From Chitinophaga pinensis (lineage in GTDB: Bacteria > Bacteroidota > Bacteroidia > NS11-12g > UBA955), in NCBI GenBank assembly GCA_945871905.1, contig CAMBXL010000017.1:1-33939 (forward strand): a stretch of 33,939 nt of DNA. Reading direction: 5' to 3'. Below are positions 33,854 to 33,939 of this stretch, piece by piece. Made by a program: the position numbers and the translations under genes. The notes below the pieces were generated by a model that saw only the letters and a list, made by a program, of their open reading frames with translations, did not search any database and was not told the DNA's origin. The stretch's first letter is position 1; the number at the start of each line of letters is the position of its first letter.

Positions 33854-33939
33854 CACCCCGTTCTGAGAGAGATTGTTGAGTTGCTAGGAAGCTAGAAAAA
33901 AATAAATTATTTTTATTTTGTTTTTAACAAAAAAGCATT
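33854..33939 (+). other. Presumed stable-RNA leader, cut by the window end
   Basis: Sequence after the promoter contains GCTAG-type repeats (33883-33894), the palindrome AAAAATAA-a-TTATTTTT (33898-33914) and TTTTGTTTTTAACAAAA near 33916-33932. No coding frame. The downstream gene is not in the window. Confidence 0.4.

Noticed and set aside
1-33939. CRISPR arrays, insertion sequences, integrases or phage modules
   Set aside because: No spaced direct-repeat array, transposase or integrase motif or phage structural gene was found on either strand.

Overview
The window is AT-rich chromosomal DNA from a member of the Bacteroidota. The basis for this is: type IX secretion (T9SS) C-terminal sorting signals on very large surface proteins, TonB-dependent receptors with carboxypeptidase-regulatory-like N-termini, TANNTTTG -7 promoter boxes close to start codons, few obvious Shine-Dalgarno sites, a lipid A gene (lpxB) and an IcmF-type B12/GTPase protein. 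Genus cannot be fixed from the sequence; an environmental Chitinophagia-, Sphingobacteriia- or Saprospiria-like lineage would fit. The standard bacterial code is used: several genes end in TGA.

Layout. 1-500: tRNA-Ser(UGA) with its terminator, followed by a hairpin-rich non-coding stretch. 500-5150: a secreted CsgG/LpoB-like protein, a large T9SS surface protein with fibronectin-like repeats (minus), an SRPBCC/AHSA1 gene broken by one in-frame TGA, and a short exported ORF that looks like the N-terminal remnant of a surface protein. 5300-11860 (all minus): a 3-oxoadipyl-CoA-type thiolase, a ~1540-residue gliding-motility/T9SS type B adhesin and a phosphopantetheinyl transferase. 11860-15675: an extremely compact block of WD40 protein, dCTP deaminase, antisense lipoprotein, LuxE-like acyl-protein synthetase and CPBP-like membrane protein, in which starts and stops overlap or nearly touch on both strands. 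15700-24413: 3-oxoacid CoA-transferase subunit A with no adjacent subunit B, an outer-membrane beta-barrel receptor, MnmD, LpxB, a CPA2 antiporter and acetyl-CoA acetyltransferase. 24456-28386: a tightly packed plus-strand run of a secreted unknown, DUF4159, a YegS/DagK lipid kinase, a SUI1/YciH factor and a flippase. 28398-33649: a second run of a TonB receptor, the B12-binding plus GTPase half of IcmF without the mutase domain, a 50-residue two-helix membrane protein and cystathionine beta-synthase, closed by a strong terminator. 33820-33939: a near-perfect Bacteroidota promoter and leader, probably for an rRNA or tRNA operon just beyond the window.

Themes. Two thiolases, a CoA-transferase subunit, the truncated IcmF-like protein, the LuxE-like enzyme and the PPTase all touch acyl-CoA or acyl-carrier chemistry. 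The flippase, LpxB, lipid kinase, receptors and T9SS proteins build the envelope. The points that most repay checking are the IcmF-like protein lacking its catalytic domain inside an apparent operon with a small membrane protein, the broken AHSA1 gene, the bidirectional start/stop overlaps, the predicted near-leaderless promoters and the structured DNA after the tRNA. No CRISPR array, transposase, integrase or phage gene was seen.
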